From assembly GCF_003932895.1 (NCBI RefSeq), contig NZ_RQYW01000005.1, positions 1 through 64,000 of the forward strand: 64,000 bases of DNA. Reading direction: 5' to 3'. Both the position numbers and the translations under genes were made by a program. Below are positions 8,513 to 17,600 of the stretch, piece by piece. The notes below the pieces were generated by a model. It worked only from the letters and a program-made list of their open reading frames with translations, was not told where the DNA came from and did no database searches. This DNA is from Leptotrichia sp. OH3620_COT-345. Lineage in GTDB: Bacteria > Fusobacteriota > Fusobacteriia > Fusobacteriales > Leptotrichiaceae. The first letter of the stretch is position 1. Each line of letters starts with the position of its first letter.

Positions 8513-9847
8513 ATGGAGAGATTTTTAATAAGTGGAATATTGAGCGGTTTTGCTTCAGTATTGGCGAATTTGGGGGTAGCAGTATTTAACGACGGGCTTA
8601 GACCTATGGTTCCGGAATTTTTAGAAGGCAGAATAGACAGAAAAGCATTGGCTGCAACAAGCTTTGCATTGTCATTCGGTCTTGTAATTGGATTTGGGAT
8701 TCCTTTTTCAATAGGTTCTGCAATTATACTTATACACAGTATTTTACTTGGAACTGATATAATAGGCGTATCTACTCCAAGAAATAAAACAGGCACGGTA
8801 ATGGCGGGGATAATAGGTGCTTTATACGGAATAGGATTAGTATTCGGACTTGAGAAAATAGTGGAACTGTTCAGTAAAATGCCTATTGATTTTTTGCCGA
8901 GTCTGGCTAAAGTAGGAGCTCCGATAATAGTCGGATTTTCCGTATTCCCTGCATTAGTAGTAGGATATCAGTACGGAGCTAAAAAGGGAGCATTTACACT
9001 TATAACTGCATTACTTGTAAGACAGATTACAACAGTTTTCGGTAAAATACCTGTTTCTCAAAATGTGAATATTACTTTAAATTCTGACGGAATGGCTCTT
9101 CTTATAAGTGTCATTATAATGCTTGTTTTTGCAATAAGTGATAAAGAAACTGAAAAAACGGATTCTAATAAAATGTTAGTTGGGATTTTTTCAGCAAGAG
9201 TCGCCAGAGTCAAAAAAAATATAATTCCTCTTTCAATAATGGGTGGACTTATAGCAGCTGCATGTAGTCTGAGAATTGTCGCAGGAGATCCCATATCTCT
9301 AAAACTATTAACGGAAACATTGAAAGGTATGGCAGCAGGAGATATCCGGAACTTTGAAGCAGGTCTTGTAGCTTTAGCAAGGAGTATAGGATTTGTACCG
9401 TTAGTGGCTACTACTGCGATAACGACAGGAGTATATGGGCCGGCAGGAATGACCCTTGTTTTTGCAGTAGGAATATTTATTAAAAATCCGATTATTGCTT
9501 TTTTTGTAGGAACATTAATTCTTGCATTGGAAATATTTCTTCTTGAGTTTATAGCTAAAACTCTTGATAAATTTCCGGGAGTAAAAGCTTGTGGAGACCA
9601 TATAAGAACATCAATGACGAAAGTTCTCGAAATTTCTTTATTGGTGGGAGGAATGATTGCTGCAAATGAAATGGCAGGAGGAAACGGATTAGGTTTTCTT
9701 TTTGTCAGCGGATTCTATTTATTAAACAAAACTTCAAAAAAACCTCTTGTAGATATGGCTGTAGGTCCTGTTGCTACTATACTTTTCGGAATAATATTAA
9801 ATATACTGTATGTGCTTCAGTTATACGTACCTGTTGCAGTGAAATAG
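8513..9847 (+). CDS. yhfT: YhfT family integral membrane protein (probable transporter)
   Basis: A 444-residue polytopic membrane protein with around ten or more hydrophobic segments and glycine-rich turns (for example SGFASVLANLG, GIPFSIGSAI, GIIGALYGIG). A hydrophilic loop near residues 205-230 (SDKETEKTDSNK) separates two membrane halves. The match is to E. coli YhfT. It is presumably the uptake permease for the operon's substrate, with YhfU as a soluble partner. AGGAGG precedes the ATG. The substrate is unknown and no phosphorylation site typical of a PTS EIIC is evident. Confidence 0.88.
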   Translation: MERFLISGILSGFASVLANLGVAVFNDGLRPMVPEFLEGRIDRKALAATSFALSFGLVIGFGIPFSIGSAIILIHSILLGTDIIGVSTPRNKTGTVMAGIIGALYGIGLVFGLEKIVELFSKMPIDFLPSLAKVGAPIIVGFSVFPALVVGYQYGAKKGAFTLITALLVRQITTVFGKIPVSQNVNITLNSDGMALLISVIIMLVFAISDKETEKTDSNKMLVGIFSARVARVKKNIIPLSIMGGLIAAACSLRIVAGDPISLKLLTETLKGMAAGDIRNFEAGLVALARSIGFVPLVATTAITTGVYGPAGMTLVFAVGIFIKNPIIAFFVGTLILALEIFLLEFIAKTLDKFPGVKACGDHIRTSMTKVLEISLLVGGMIAANEMAGGNGLGFLFVSGFYLLNKTSKKPLVDMAVGPVATILFGIILNILYVLQLYVPVAVK

Positions 9848-9881
9848 TAAATATAAAAATATTGACAAAAGGAGCGGAAAT

Positions 9882-10754
9882 ATGTTGAAAGACGGTTATA
9901 CTCTGATGCATGAACATATTTTTATAGATTTGTCGGGGATAAAAAAACTTGATGATTGCAGATTGGACTGTAAAAATGAGACAATAGACGAATTTAAAGA
10001 GCTATATAAAAACGGAGTAAGAAATATAGTAGATGTGACTAATATAGGAATGGGAAGAAATATAGATTATATAAAAGAAGTTTCTGAAAAGTCTGGGATA
10101 AACATAATATGTGCAACAGGATTTTATAAAGAGCCTTTTTATCCTGATTTTGTTTATGAAAAAAGTGAGAAAGAACTGTCTGAGATAATGAAAAAGGAAA
10201 TTTTGGAAGGAATAGATGAAACAGACGTTAAAGCGGGAATAATCGGGGAAATAGGTTCAAGTAAAGATAAAATAACAGATACGGAATTAAAAGTTTTTAA
10301 AGCTGCGATAATTACTCATTTGGAAACGGGAATCCCAATAACTACTCATACTTCTTTAGGTACAATGGGACATGAACAGATTAAATTGTTTAAAGAATAC
10401 AATGTAAATCTTGATAAAGTTGTAATAGGACATACAGATTTGAGCGGAAATATCGAATATGTTTTAAAAATGTTATATGAAGGAGCATATATAGAATTTG
10501 ACACAATAGGTAAAAATAATTATATGTCTGATGATATGCGGGTTGAAATTTTAAAAGAAATAGAAAAAAGAGATTTGGAAGATAGAGTTTTCTTATCGTT
10601 GGATATTACAAGAAAGTCGAATATGAAGTATAATGGAGGAATAGGTTATAATTATATATTTGATGTATTTATTCCTAAACTGAAAAAAAATGGAATAAAA
10701 GACAATTCTATTGAAAAAATGCTGAAAACTAATCCGGAAAAATTTTTTGAATAA
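9882..10754 (+). CDS. php: Phosphotriesterase-homology protein (Php)
   Basis: A binuclear-metal hydrolase of the amidohydrolase superfamily, 290 residues. Metal ligands visible: HEH in LMHEHIFIDL near the N-terminus, two histidines in ITTHTSLGTMGH and VIGHTDLSG, and the late aspartate in LSLDITRKS. Where true phosphotriesterases have a carbamylated lysine, this protein has Glu in IIGEIGSSKDK, as described for E. coli Php. Family members tend to be lactonases or esterases rather than organophosphate hydrolases. It is the first enzyme gene after the transporter, so it may open a lactone or ester in the imported compound (inference). Confidence 0.9.
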   Translation: MLKDGYTLMHEHIFIDLSGIKKLDDCRLDCKNETIDEFKELYKNGVRNIVDVTNIGMGRNIDYIKEVSEKSGINIICATGFYKEPFYPDFVYEKSEKELSEIMKKEILEGIDETDVKAGIIGEIGSSKDKITDTELKVFKAAIITHLETGIPITTHTSLGTMGHEQIKLFKEYNVNLDKVVIGHTDLSGNIEYVLKMLYEGAYIEFDTIGKNNYMSDDMRVEILKEIEKRDLEDRVFLSLDITRKSNMKYNGGIGYNYIFDVFIPKLKKNGIKDNSIEKMLKTNPEKFFE

Positions 10755-10834
10755 ATTTAAAATCTAAAAAAGAAATTATAAATTAAGAAAAGTTTATAAA
10801 AATCGGACTATAAAAACAATCAGGAGAAAATAAA

Positions 10835-11938
10835 ATGAAAATGTATCCGTTAAATTCTCTTTCAGTTTTAGAAGCTCAAGAAAAGCAGTTCAGATTAGTA
10901 GATATTATTACCAAACATATGACAGGAAGTGAATTTCTGGAATTAGGGGATTTAGGGCTGAACAAAGAAATAAATAAACCTGTGAAAACGGAAAAAGTGG
11001 AAAAAATCATTGCTAGCTTTTTTAATGCTGAAGATTGTATACTTACAAGAGGGGCAGGAACTCAGGCAATAAGGTGGGGAATTTTATCATCTGTTAAACC
11101 GAATGGAAAAATTTTGGTCCATGATGCTCCGATTTATCCCACAACTGAAGTAAATATAAAAAGTATGAACTTAAGTATTATAAAATATAACTTTAATAAT
11201 TTAAAAGGACTTTCAGAAATTTTAGATGATAAAGAACTGACATTTTGTCTTTTACAACATACTAGACAGAAGCCGGATGACAGCTATGATTTAGGAGAAA
11301 TTATAAAAAAAATAAAAGAAATAAGAAAAAATATAATAATTCTTACAGATGACAATTATGCAGTAATGAAAGTGGATAAAATAGGCTGTGAGTTAGGAGC
11401 AGATCTTTCAGCTTTTTCAACTTTTAAGTTATTAGGTCCTGTAGGGATAGGATGCTTGACAGGAAAAAAAGAGTTTATTGAAAAAGTAAAAAAGATGAAT
11501 TATTCAGGAGGAGTACAGGTACAAGGATACGAAGCTATGGAAGTACTGAGAGGACTTGTGTATGCACCTGTAAGCCTGGCAATACAGGCACAGGAAAATG
11601 AGACATTAGTTAAAGAACTCACTGATAGGAAAAAATATCCTTATATAAAAAATGTATTTCTGGGAAATGCACAATCAAAAGTAGTGTTAGTGGAATTTAA
11701 AGAAAATATAGCTGAAAAACTGATAAAATATGCTGAAGAGTTAGGAGCATTACCGAATCCTGTAGGAGCAGAGTCAAAATATGAAATTCCTCCTTTATTT
11801 TACAAGGTTTCAGGCACATTCTTAAAAAATGATCCGACTTTAAAAGAAAAAATGATAAGAATAAATCCAAATAGAAGCGGTTCAAAAACTGTTATAAGAA
11901 TATTGGAACAAGCATACACTAAAATAATGAAGGAGTGA
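10835..11938 (+). CDS. yhfS: YhfS family PLP-dependent aminotransferase-like enzyme
   Basis: A fold-type I PLP enzyme of 367 residues, similar to the Cys/Met metabolism and aromatic aminotransferase superfamily. The cofactor-binding lysine is most likely Lys198 in FSTFKLLGPVG, after the TDDNYAV aspartate that would contact the pyridine nitrogen. A TRGAGTQA segment near residue 71 forms the phosphate-binding turn. It sits 6 bases upstream of yhfX, a second PLP enzyme, so the two reactions are probably consecutive on an amino-acid-like substrate. The reaction is unknown. Confidence 0.87.
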   Translation: MKMYPLNSLSVLEAQEKQFRLVDIITKHMTGSEFLELGDLGLNKEINKPVKTEKVEKIIASFFNAEDCILTRGAGTQAIRWGILSSVKPNGKILVHDAPIYPTTEVNIKSMNLSIIKYNFNNLKGLSEILDDKELTFCLLQHTRQKPDDSYDLGEIIKKIKEIRKNIIILTDDNYAVMKVDKIGCELGADLSAFSTFKLLGPVGIGCLTGKKEFIEKVKKMNYSGGVQVQGYEAMEVLRGLVYAPVSLAIQAQENETLVKELTDRKKYPYIKNVFLGNAQSKVVLVEFKENIAEKLIKYAEELGALPNPVGAESKYEIPPLFYKVSGTFLKNDPTLKEKMIRINPNRSGSKTVIRILEQAYTKIMKE

Positions 11939-11944
11939 TACAAC

Positions 11945-13105
11945 TTGTTTTTGGATGTATTAAGTGAGAAGAATGAGAAACTTATAAATGCGGCATTTGA
12001 ATTGCATCAGAAAGGATATGTTATGCCTGATAGCTATATAATTGATGTGGATGTATTTTTGGAAAATGCCGGAAAAATACTTAGAGAAGCTGAAAAGTAT
12101 GATATTAAACTTTATTATATGACAAAACAGATAGGAAGAAATCCTTATCTGGCACGTAAGCTTGAAGAAATGGGATATGCGGGAGCAGTTGTTGTTGATT
12201 TTAAAGAAGCTGAATTGTTTATAAATAACGGCTTAAAAATAGGGAATGTCGGACATTTGGTACAGATACCTAAAAGTATGATGAGAAAAATTGTCGAAAA
12301 TAATCCTGAAATAATAACAGTGTACTCTTATGAAAAAATAAGAGAAGTTTCTGAAACTGCTTTAGAATTGGGAAAAGTTCAGGATGTTATGCTGAGAGTG
12401 ATAGATAGCAATTCTAAAATTTATCCGGGACAGGAAGCAGGTTTTGAAATAAACGATATAGAGAAAAGTATAGAAAAAATACAAAAATTGAAAGGAATAA
12501 ATATAAATGGATTGACTTCATTTCCATGCTTTCTCTATGATAATGAAAGTAAAAAAATAAAATATACTGAAAATTTAAAAACAGTAATGAAAGTAAAAAA
12601 TATTTTAAAGGAGAAATTTAATCAGGAAGTAAAGGAAATTAATATTCCGTCAGCCACATCAATAGAGAATATAAAGCTGATTGCTGAAGCGGGGGGAACA
12701 CACGGAGAACCCGGACATGCACTGACAGGAACGATTCCTATGGGAGAAAATGGACAAACTATTGAAATACCCGCTTATGTCTATGTATCTGAAATTTCTC
12801 ATAATTTCAGAGGAAAGGGATATTTTTATGGAGGAGGATACTATAGGCGTTCCAATATAAAGAATGTTTTAGTAGGTAGGAATTTTTCAGAAAGTCATAA
12901 AATAGGTGTAAATAAAATAGAACCCGACAATATCGACTATTATTTGGAAATGGAAAAAGAAGGAATCATAAATGATACTGTTTTGAGTTGTTTCAGAACT
13001 CAAATGTTTGTGACAAGGTCAACAGTAGTTCTTGTTAACGGTATTCAGAACGGAAAAATTGAAATTATAGGGAAATATACATCTCTCGGAGAAAAAATAC
13101 AATAA
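11945..13105 (+). CDS. yhfX: YhfX family PLP enzyme, alanine-racemase fold
   Basis: A fold-type III PLP protein of 386 residues. The N-terminal barrel carries Lys61 in YYMTKQIGRNP as likely PLP lysine. A C-terminal beta domain begins near residue 265 with AYVYVSEISHNFRGKG. The start is TTG at 11945: AGGAG (11931-11935) is 9 bases upstream and the first in-frame ATG would cut off 26 conserved-looking residues including the DSYIIDVDV strand. Relatives include racemases and decarboxylases, so a racemisation or D-amino-acid step is possible. It follows yhfS by only 6 bases. Confidence 0.87.
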   Translation: MFLDVLSEKNEKLINAAFELHQKGYVMPDSYIIDVDVFLENAGKILREAEKYDIKLYYMTKQIGRNPYLARKLEEMGYAGAVVVDFKEAELFINNGLKIGNVGHLVQIPKSMMRKIVENNPEIITVYSYEKIREVSETALELGKVQDVMLRVIDSNSKIYPGQEAGFEINDIEKSIEKIQKLKGININGLTSFPCFLYDNESKKIKYTENLKTVMKVKNILKEKFNQEVKEINIPSATSIENIKLIAEAGGTHGEPGHALTGTIPMGENGQTIEIPAYVYVSEISHNFRGKGYFYGGGYYRRSNIKNVLVGRNFSESHKIGVNKIEPDNIDYYLEMEKEGIINDTVLSCFRTQMFVTRSTVVLVNGIQNGKIEIIGKYTSLGEKIQ

Positions 13106-13143
13106 TTACAATGTATACAGATAAAGAGTAAAGAGGTGGAAAA

Positions 13144-14358
13144 ATGGAACAGGGACGATTTATAGTAATAGTATTGGACAGTTACGGGATTGGATATATG
13201 GAGGATGTATCTGAAGTAAGACCGGCAGATTTAGGTGCAAATACTTGTAAACACATAATAGATAGTATACCTGAGCTGAAACTTGAAAATCTTGAAAAAT
13301 TAGGTCTGATGAATGCACTTGGAGAAAACTATGGAAAAATGAAGATAAATCCCAAAGCTGTGTTTGGAAAATCTGAACTTATGCACTATGGAGGAGATAC
13401 TTTTTTAGGTCATCAGGAAATAATGGGGACATATCCTGTGAAACCGTTAACAGCCCCTTTCAGTTATTATATAGATACTGTTTATGAAGCCCTTGTAAAG
13501 GAAGATTATAAAGTTGAAAAAATAGGAGAAAAACTTCAATACTTATGGGTGAATGACTGTGTAGCTATTGGGGATAATCTGGAAACGGATTTAGGTCAAG
13601 TTTATAATGTGACAGCAACTTTTCAGAATATTTCTTTTGAAGAAGAGCTGAAAATAGGTCAAATTGTAAGAAAAATTGTAGAAACTGAAAGAGTGATAGT
13701 GTTTGGAGGAACTGAGGCTACAGTGGAAAGCATAAAAGCTGCAAAAGAGGAAAAAAAAGGAAAGTATATAGGAATAAATGCTCCAAAATCAAAAGTTTAT
13801 GAAAAAGGATATATGGTTCGGCATTTAGGTTATGGAATAAACCCTGAAACACAGGTTCCAACAATTCTAGGAAAAGAAAATATACCTGTAATACTTGTAG
13901 GAAAAGTTGCCGACATTGTATTCAATGAGCAGGGGAAAAATTTTATGAACCTTGTAGATACTGATGAAATATTTAGTATTACCCTTTCGGAAATAGATAA
14001 ACTTAAAAAAGGTTTTATATGTGTCAATATTCAGGAAACAGACCTTGCAGGACATGCTGAAAATCCCCGAAAATATGCCGAAGTACTTAAAATAAGTGAC
14101 GAATATATAGGAAAAATAATTGAAAAATTAAATGAAAATGATATATTGATAATCACAGCAGATCACGGAAATGATCCGACAATAGGTCATTCCCAACATA
14201 CAAGGGAAAATGTACCTATACTTATTTATAAAAAAGGTTTGGAAAATGTGAATATCGGTCATAGGAAAACTATGTCCGATATAGGAGCAACAGTAGCGGA
14301 ATATTTTAAAACGGAAAATCCTGAAAATGGAAAAAGCTTTTTGAATATATTAAAATAA
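13144..14358 (+). CDS. yhfW: YhfW family phosphopentomutase-like metalloenzyme
   Basis: A 404-residue alkaline-phosphatase-superfamily enzyme related to phosphopentomutase (DeoB). Metal-binding signatures are visible at both ends: IVIVLDSYGIG near residue 12, LGHQEIMGTYP near 97 (Thr as probable nucleophile), and ITADHGNDPTIGHSQHTREN near 338. It differs from DeoB in the middle cap and in its operon, and matches E. coli YhfW. It may move or remove a phosphate on a sugar-like intermediate of the pathway (inference). It is the last gene of the operon, followed by a strong terminator. Confidence 0.87.
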   Translation: MEQGRFIVIVLDSYGIGYMEDVSEVRPADLGANTCKHIIDSIPELKLENLEKLGLMNALGENYGKMKINPKAVFGKSELMHYGGDTFLGHQEIMGTYPVKPLTAPFSYYIDTVYEALVKEDYKVEKIGEKLQYLWVNDCVAIGDNLETDLGQVYNVTATFQNISFEEELKIGQIVRKIVETERVIVFGGTEATVESIKAAKEEKKGKYIGINAPKSKVYEKGYMVRHLGYGINPETQVPTILGKENIPVILVGKVADIVFNEQGKNFMNLVDTDEIFSITLSEIDKLKKGFICVNIQETDLAGHAENPRKYAEVLKISDEYIGKIIEKLNENDILIITADHGNDPTIGHSQHTRENVPILIYKKGLENVNIGHRKTMSDIGATVAEYFKTENPENGKSFLNILK

Positions 14359-14381
14359 ATGGTAAAATAGAATTAAAAATC

Positions 14382-14424
14382 AAATCTGTCCTTAGTTATT
14401 GTTAAATAAGGACAGATTTTTATT
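14382..14424 (+). terminator. Strong terminator of the yhf operon
   Basis: A perfect 13-bp stem, AAATCTGTCCTTA (14382-14394) with TAAGGACAGATTT (14407-14419). It has a 12-base loop and a T-rich tail, 24 bases after yhfW. Confidence 0.9.
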
Positions 14425-14567
14425 TATTAAAGAAATAAATCTGAAGTTAATAATAAATATAATTAAAATTCCATAAAAATTTTAGAATTTATTACAAACA
14501 AGAAAAATAAATTAATTTATAAATATTGGGACTATTATTTTAAATTTAATGTATACTTTACATATTC

Positions 14568-14669
14568 CTATGCACTTTTTTTAATTTCTTTATCACTTAA
14601 TTCGTATTCCGCTCTGAACAAAGCAAAGTGAGGAAGTAGTTTGAAATGTGCTAAAGTTACGGAAGGTCC
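14568..14669 (-). pseudogene. Orphan C-terminal gene remnant
   Basis: Minus-strand codons 14669 down to the TAG at 14568-14570 read as 33 well-formed residues (GPSVTLAHFKLLPHFALF, then RAEYELSDKEIKKSA). The composition is typical of a real protein C-terminus, but there is no start codon or upstream part. The preceding bases belong to the stop region of the neighbouring SDR gene. I do not recognise the family. It looks like the tail of a gene deleted when this junction formed. The rest of the 323-base gap 14359-14681 holds only the yhf terminator. Confidence 0.5.
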
Positions 14670-14681
14670 CAAAATTTTTTT

Positions 14682-15311
14682 CTATTTTCTTAGAACAGAT
14701 ATTCTTTTTTTAATATTATTGCCTTTTTCGATTTCATCAAGCATAGCTGAAGCATAATCATTATAGCTTATCTGGCTTTCGCCTTTGTCGTTAACAGTAA
14801 ATTCTTCTCCTGCTATAATATATTTTCCTGTTTTTTTACCATTTTCGTTAAAATCAGCTGCAGGGCTTATATATGTCCACTGAACGTTATTTCTTTTTCT
14901 TAGTTCTGCCAGTCCCTCTGCCATGGCATTTGCTACAGGCTTGTACTCTTCAGGGAAATCAGGAGTATTCAATAATTGGAGTTTATGTTCCTTGTCCATG
15001 TATAGACTTCCTGCTCCACCTACTACCAGTAAACGTGTATTTTTTCCTGACAGAAGATTACTTAAATGTTGTAGAGATGTAGTGTGCTGAACCAGCATTT
15101 CAAGAGTCCATGCTGAAAATGCCGTAATTACTATATCAAAATTTTCTAAATCCTTTTCTGTAAGGTGAAATAAATCTTTAAGAATAGCATCTCCTGCCAC
15201 ACTTTTATTTTCGTTACGAACTATTGCCGTTACTTTATGTCCTCTATTTACCGCTTCTTTAACAATACGGCTTCCTACTTTTCCATTAGCACCTATAACT
15301 GCTATTTTCAT
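14682..15311 (-). CDS. NAD(P)-binding SDR/NmrA-like oxidoreductase (YwnB-type)
   Basis: A 209-residue atypical short-chain dehydrogenase of the NAD(P)H-binding family. The N-terminal Rossmann motif is plain: MKIAVIGANGKVGSRIV. Further family marks are TAIVRNE, LLVVGGAGSLYMD and a WTYISPAADF strand near residue 148. Such proteins act as quinone or small-molecule reductases or as redox sensors. It is divergent from an HxlR regulator 286 bases away, the usual arrangement for an HxlR-controlled reductase in electrophile or oxidant response. A remnant of another gene lies right behind its stop codon. Confidence 0.85.
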   Translation of the reverse strand: MKIAVIGANGKVGSRIVKEAVNRGHKVTAIVRNENKSVAGDAILKDLFHLTEKDLENFDIVITAFSAWTLEMLVQHTTSLQHLSNLLSGKNTRLLVVGGAGSLYMDKEHKLQLLNTPDFPEEYKPVANAMAEGLAELRKRNNVQWTYISPAADFNENGKKTGKYIIAGEEFTVNDKGESQISYNDYASAMLDEIEKGNNIKKRISVLRK

Positions 15312-15346
15312 ATAATTTTATCCTCTCTATTTTTTTATATAAATAA

Positions 15347-15375
15347 ATTATATATTGTTCAGTTTCAAATGTAAA
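15347..15375 (-). promoter_or_regulatory. Promoter of the SDR-family gene
   Basis: On the minus strand TTTACA (plus 15370-15375), a 17-base spacer and TATAAT (plus 15347-15352), about 35 bases upstream of the start codon. A regulator site for the divergent HxlR protein probably lies nearby, but I cannot define it. Confidence 0.7.
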
Positions 15376-15597
15376 GTATGCACTTTTTAGTAGTATAGTT
15401 TCATTTAAGAAACTTTTAAGTAAAAATAGTATTTATAGAGAAAAAATATTTATTATAGTATTTATATTTATAATTTATTTAGAAAATTTATTATTTATAA
15501 AGTTAAAAAATATAGTATAATATCTATAAGTATCTTTTTGTAAGTTAGTATATTTATAAAAGATACAGAAATTTTAAAATAGAAAGAAGGAATATAT

Positions 15598-15924
15598 ATG
15601 GATAAAAAAGCATTCCCTTTATGCCCTGTTGAAATAACACTGATGATGATTTCAAATAAATGGAAAGCACTTATTATAAGAGAGTTGCTTGGAGGGACAA
15701 AGAGATTCAATGAACTGAAAAAAAATATAAATAATATTTCTCAGAAAGTTTTGACTTCAAATTTAAGGGAAATGGAAAAAAGCGGATTACTGACAAGAAA
15801 AGTATATCCTGAAGTACCTCCGAAAGTGGAATATACATTGACGGAAATAGGAAAAAGTCTAAACTCCGTGTTGGGAGAAATGTACAAATGGGGAGAGAAT
15901 TATAAAAGTGACCAAAGTCAGTGA
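15598..15924 (+). CDS. HxlR family winged-helix regulator
   Basis: A 108-residue HxlR-type regulator. The hallmark N-terminal region FPLCPVEITLMMISNKW contains Cys9 (numbering from the ATG), equivalent to the redox-active cysteine used by several HxlR sensors. It is followed by the helix-turn-helix (RFNELKKNINNISQKVLTSN) and the wing (PPKVEYTLTEIG). A TATAAT at 15516-15521 lies about 76 bases upstream of the ATG, without a good -35. It is expected to control the divergent SDR gene. The decayed sugar operon begins 115 bases downstream. Confidence 0.9.
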   Translation: MDKKAFPLCPVEITLMMISNKWKALIIRELLGGTKRFNELKKNINNISQKVLTSNLREMEKSGLLTRKVYPEVPPKVEYTLTEIGKSLNSVLGEMYKWGENYKSDQSQ

Positions 15925-15977
15925 AAATGACTAAAATACTTTGAAATGTATAAACGAAATAAAAACGGCAAGTAGTA

Positions 15978-16006
15978 TTGAAAAAGTAGAAATAATGTAG
16001 TATACA
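15978..16006 (+). promoter_or_regulatory. Promoter of the decayed PTS operon
   Basis: TTGAAA (15978-15983), a 17-base spacer and TATACA (16001-16006), 33 bases before the start of the broken PTS gene. The promoter and ribosome binding site (GGGAGG) still look functional although all four genes behind them are broken. Confidence 0.6.
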
Positions 16007-16039
16007 ATAGTAATTAATATAAATAGGGAGGAGATTTTA

Positions 16040-17590
16040 ATGGAAAAAGGAAAAATTTCTGAAGAAGTACAAAGATTTGGAAGATTACTGTTACTGCCTA
16101 TTGCGGTCATGGCACCTGTAGGGATGTTACTGGGAATTGTCAATGTTTTTACTCAATCTTACCTGATTTCCAAGATCCCCATATTAGGAACTCTCGGAAT
16201 CAAACTGTTTCTATCATCTATAAAAGATTCTCTGGGAATAATTTTCAGTAATATCCCTGTCCTGTTTGCAATGGGAGCGACTTACGGTGTTTCAAGAAAA
16301 GAAAAAGGAATAGCTGTATTTTCTATGGTAATTTCTTATTTTGTATTAATTGCAAGAACAAATGTATACTTGAAAGTCAGCGGAACTTTAGTCGAAGATA
16401 AGAGTTTAATGGAAAGAGCGGGTCAGACAATAGTGTTAGGGATACAGGCAGTCAGAATGGATGTTTTCGGAGGAATCCTGAGCGGACTTACCGCAGCCAT
16501 ACTTACTGACAGATTTTATAAAACTCAGTTGCCTACTGCCTTTGCTTTTTTTCCGGGAAAAAATTAGTACCGATATTATCAATATTCATATCTGCAATAT
16601 TATCACTCATAATAACTCCTGTTTGGGGACTGTTCAATAAACTTCTGGCAGGAATGTCAGTCGTTCTGCTTAATCCTTTAGGTTCTTTTATAAATATAAT
16701 AATGGTAAGACTGATGATTCCGTTCAGTCTACATCATACATGGAGTTCTCTCCTCAGACTTACCGAGGCGGGGGGGAGTATATGAAATTGGAGGAAAAAC
16801 ATATATCGGAGTACTTCCTGCCGCAAATAAAATCATATTCAAACTGGGACCTAACAGTGCTGAATGGGCAATGATGCCTCAATTGTCAAGATTTTTGGCA
16901 CAGAATCAGATGATAGTCACATTATTTATGTTTCCGGGGATAGCTTATGCAATGTATAAGACAGCCTATGTAAAAAACCGGCCTTTTGTGAAAGGAATAT
17001 TGACAACAATGGTATTGACGGCTTTTTTAGGAAATATCACCGAACCAATGGAATTTTCATTTTTATTTATATCGCCTGTTTTATATATAATATATATTCT
17101 GATAGGAGCGACAGGCTCATTAGCTCTATACTTTATGGGGACGGCAGTAGGATATATAAGAGGAACCACATTTGACTTTATAATATTTGGAGTTATGTAT
17201 GAAAATAGCAAATTTTACAATGTCATAATAGTCGGTTTGATAACAATGTTTTTAAGCTACTTCATCTTTAAATGGTATATAGAAAAAAGAAATCTTGCAA
17301 CTCTGGGAAGAGAAGAGGAAATAAGTGACAGTAAACTTTTGAGTGAAAAAAAATATAAGGAAATAGCGGAAATAGTAATTGAAGCATTGGGGGGAAGAGA
17401 TAACATAGTACATGTGGATAACTGTATATCAAGATTAAGAATAGATTTGAAAAGTATGGATGTGATAAATAGAGAAAAGTTGAAAAAAAGTGGAACTTTA
17501 GGAATATTTTCTCCAAGTAAGAATCACATACATGTAGTATTTGGATCACATGTGGAATTTGTAAGAAATGAAATAGATGAATTAATATAA
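16040..17590 (+). pseudogene. Frameshifted PTS EIICB, alpha-glucoside type
   Basis: This was a fused PTS permease: EIIC from the start, then an EIIB domain near the end with its phosphorylatable cysteine in HVDNCISRLRID. Two indels break it. In the A-run near 16559-16564 one base is missing, so the frame ends at TAG 16565-16567; the lost continuation would read KLVPILSIFIS. In a G7 run at 16770-16776 one base is extra, which returns the reading to the original frame before 16871. The two changes cancel, so all domains remain but 100 internal residues would be misread. It resembles alpha-glucoside PTS permeases. It heads an operon with RpiR, GH4 and nagA genes, all broken. Confidence 0.85.
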
Positions 17591-17600
17591 GAGATTAAAA

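Noticed and set aside
14550-15386. A shared regulator site: TATACTTTACAT on the plus strand near 14552 and a similar ATACTTTACAT on the minus strand near 15386
   Set aside because: The second copy is largely the -35 region of the SDR promoter. Two short AT-rich matches are too weak to call an operator.
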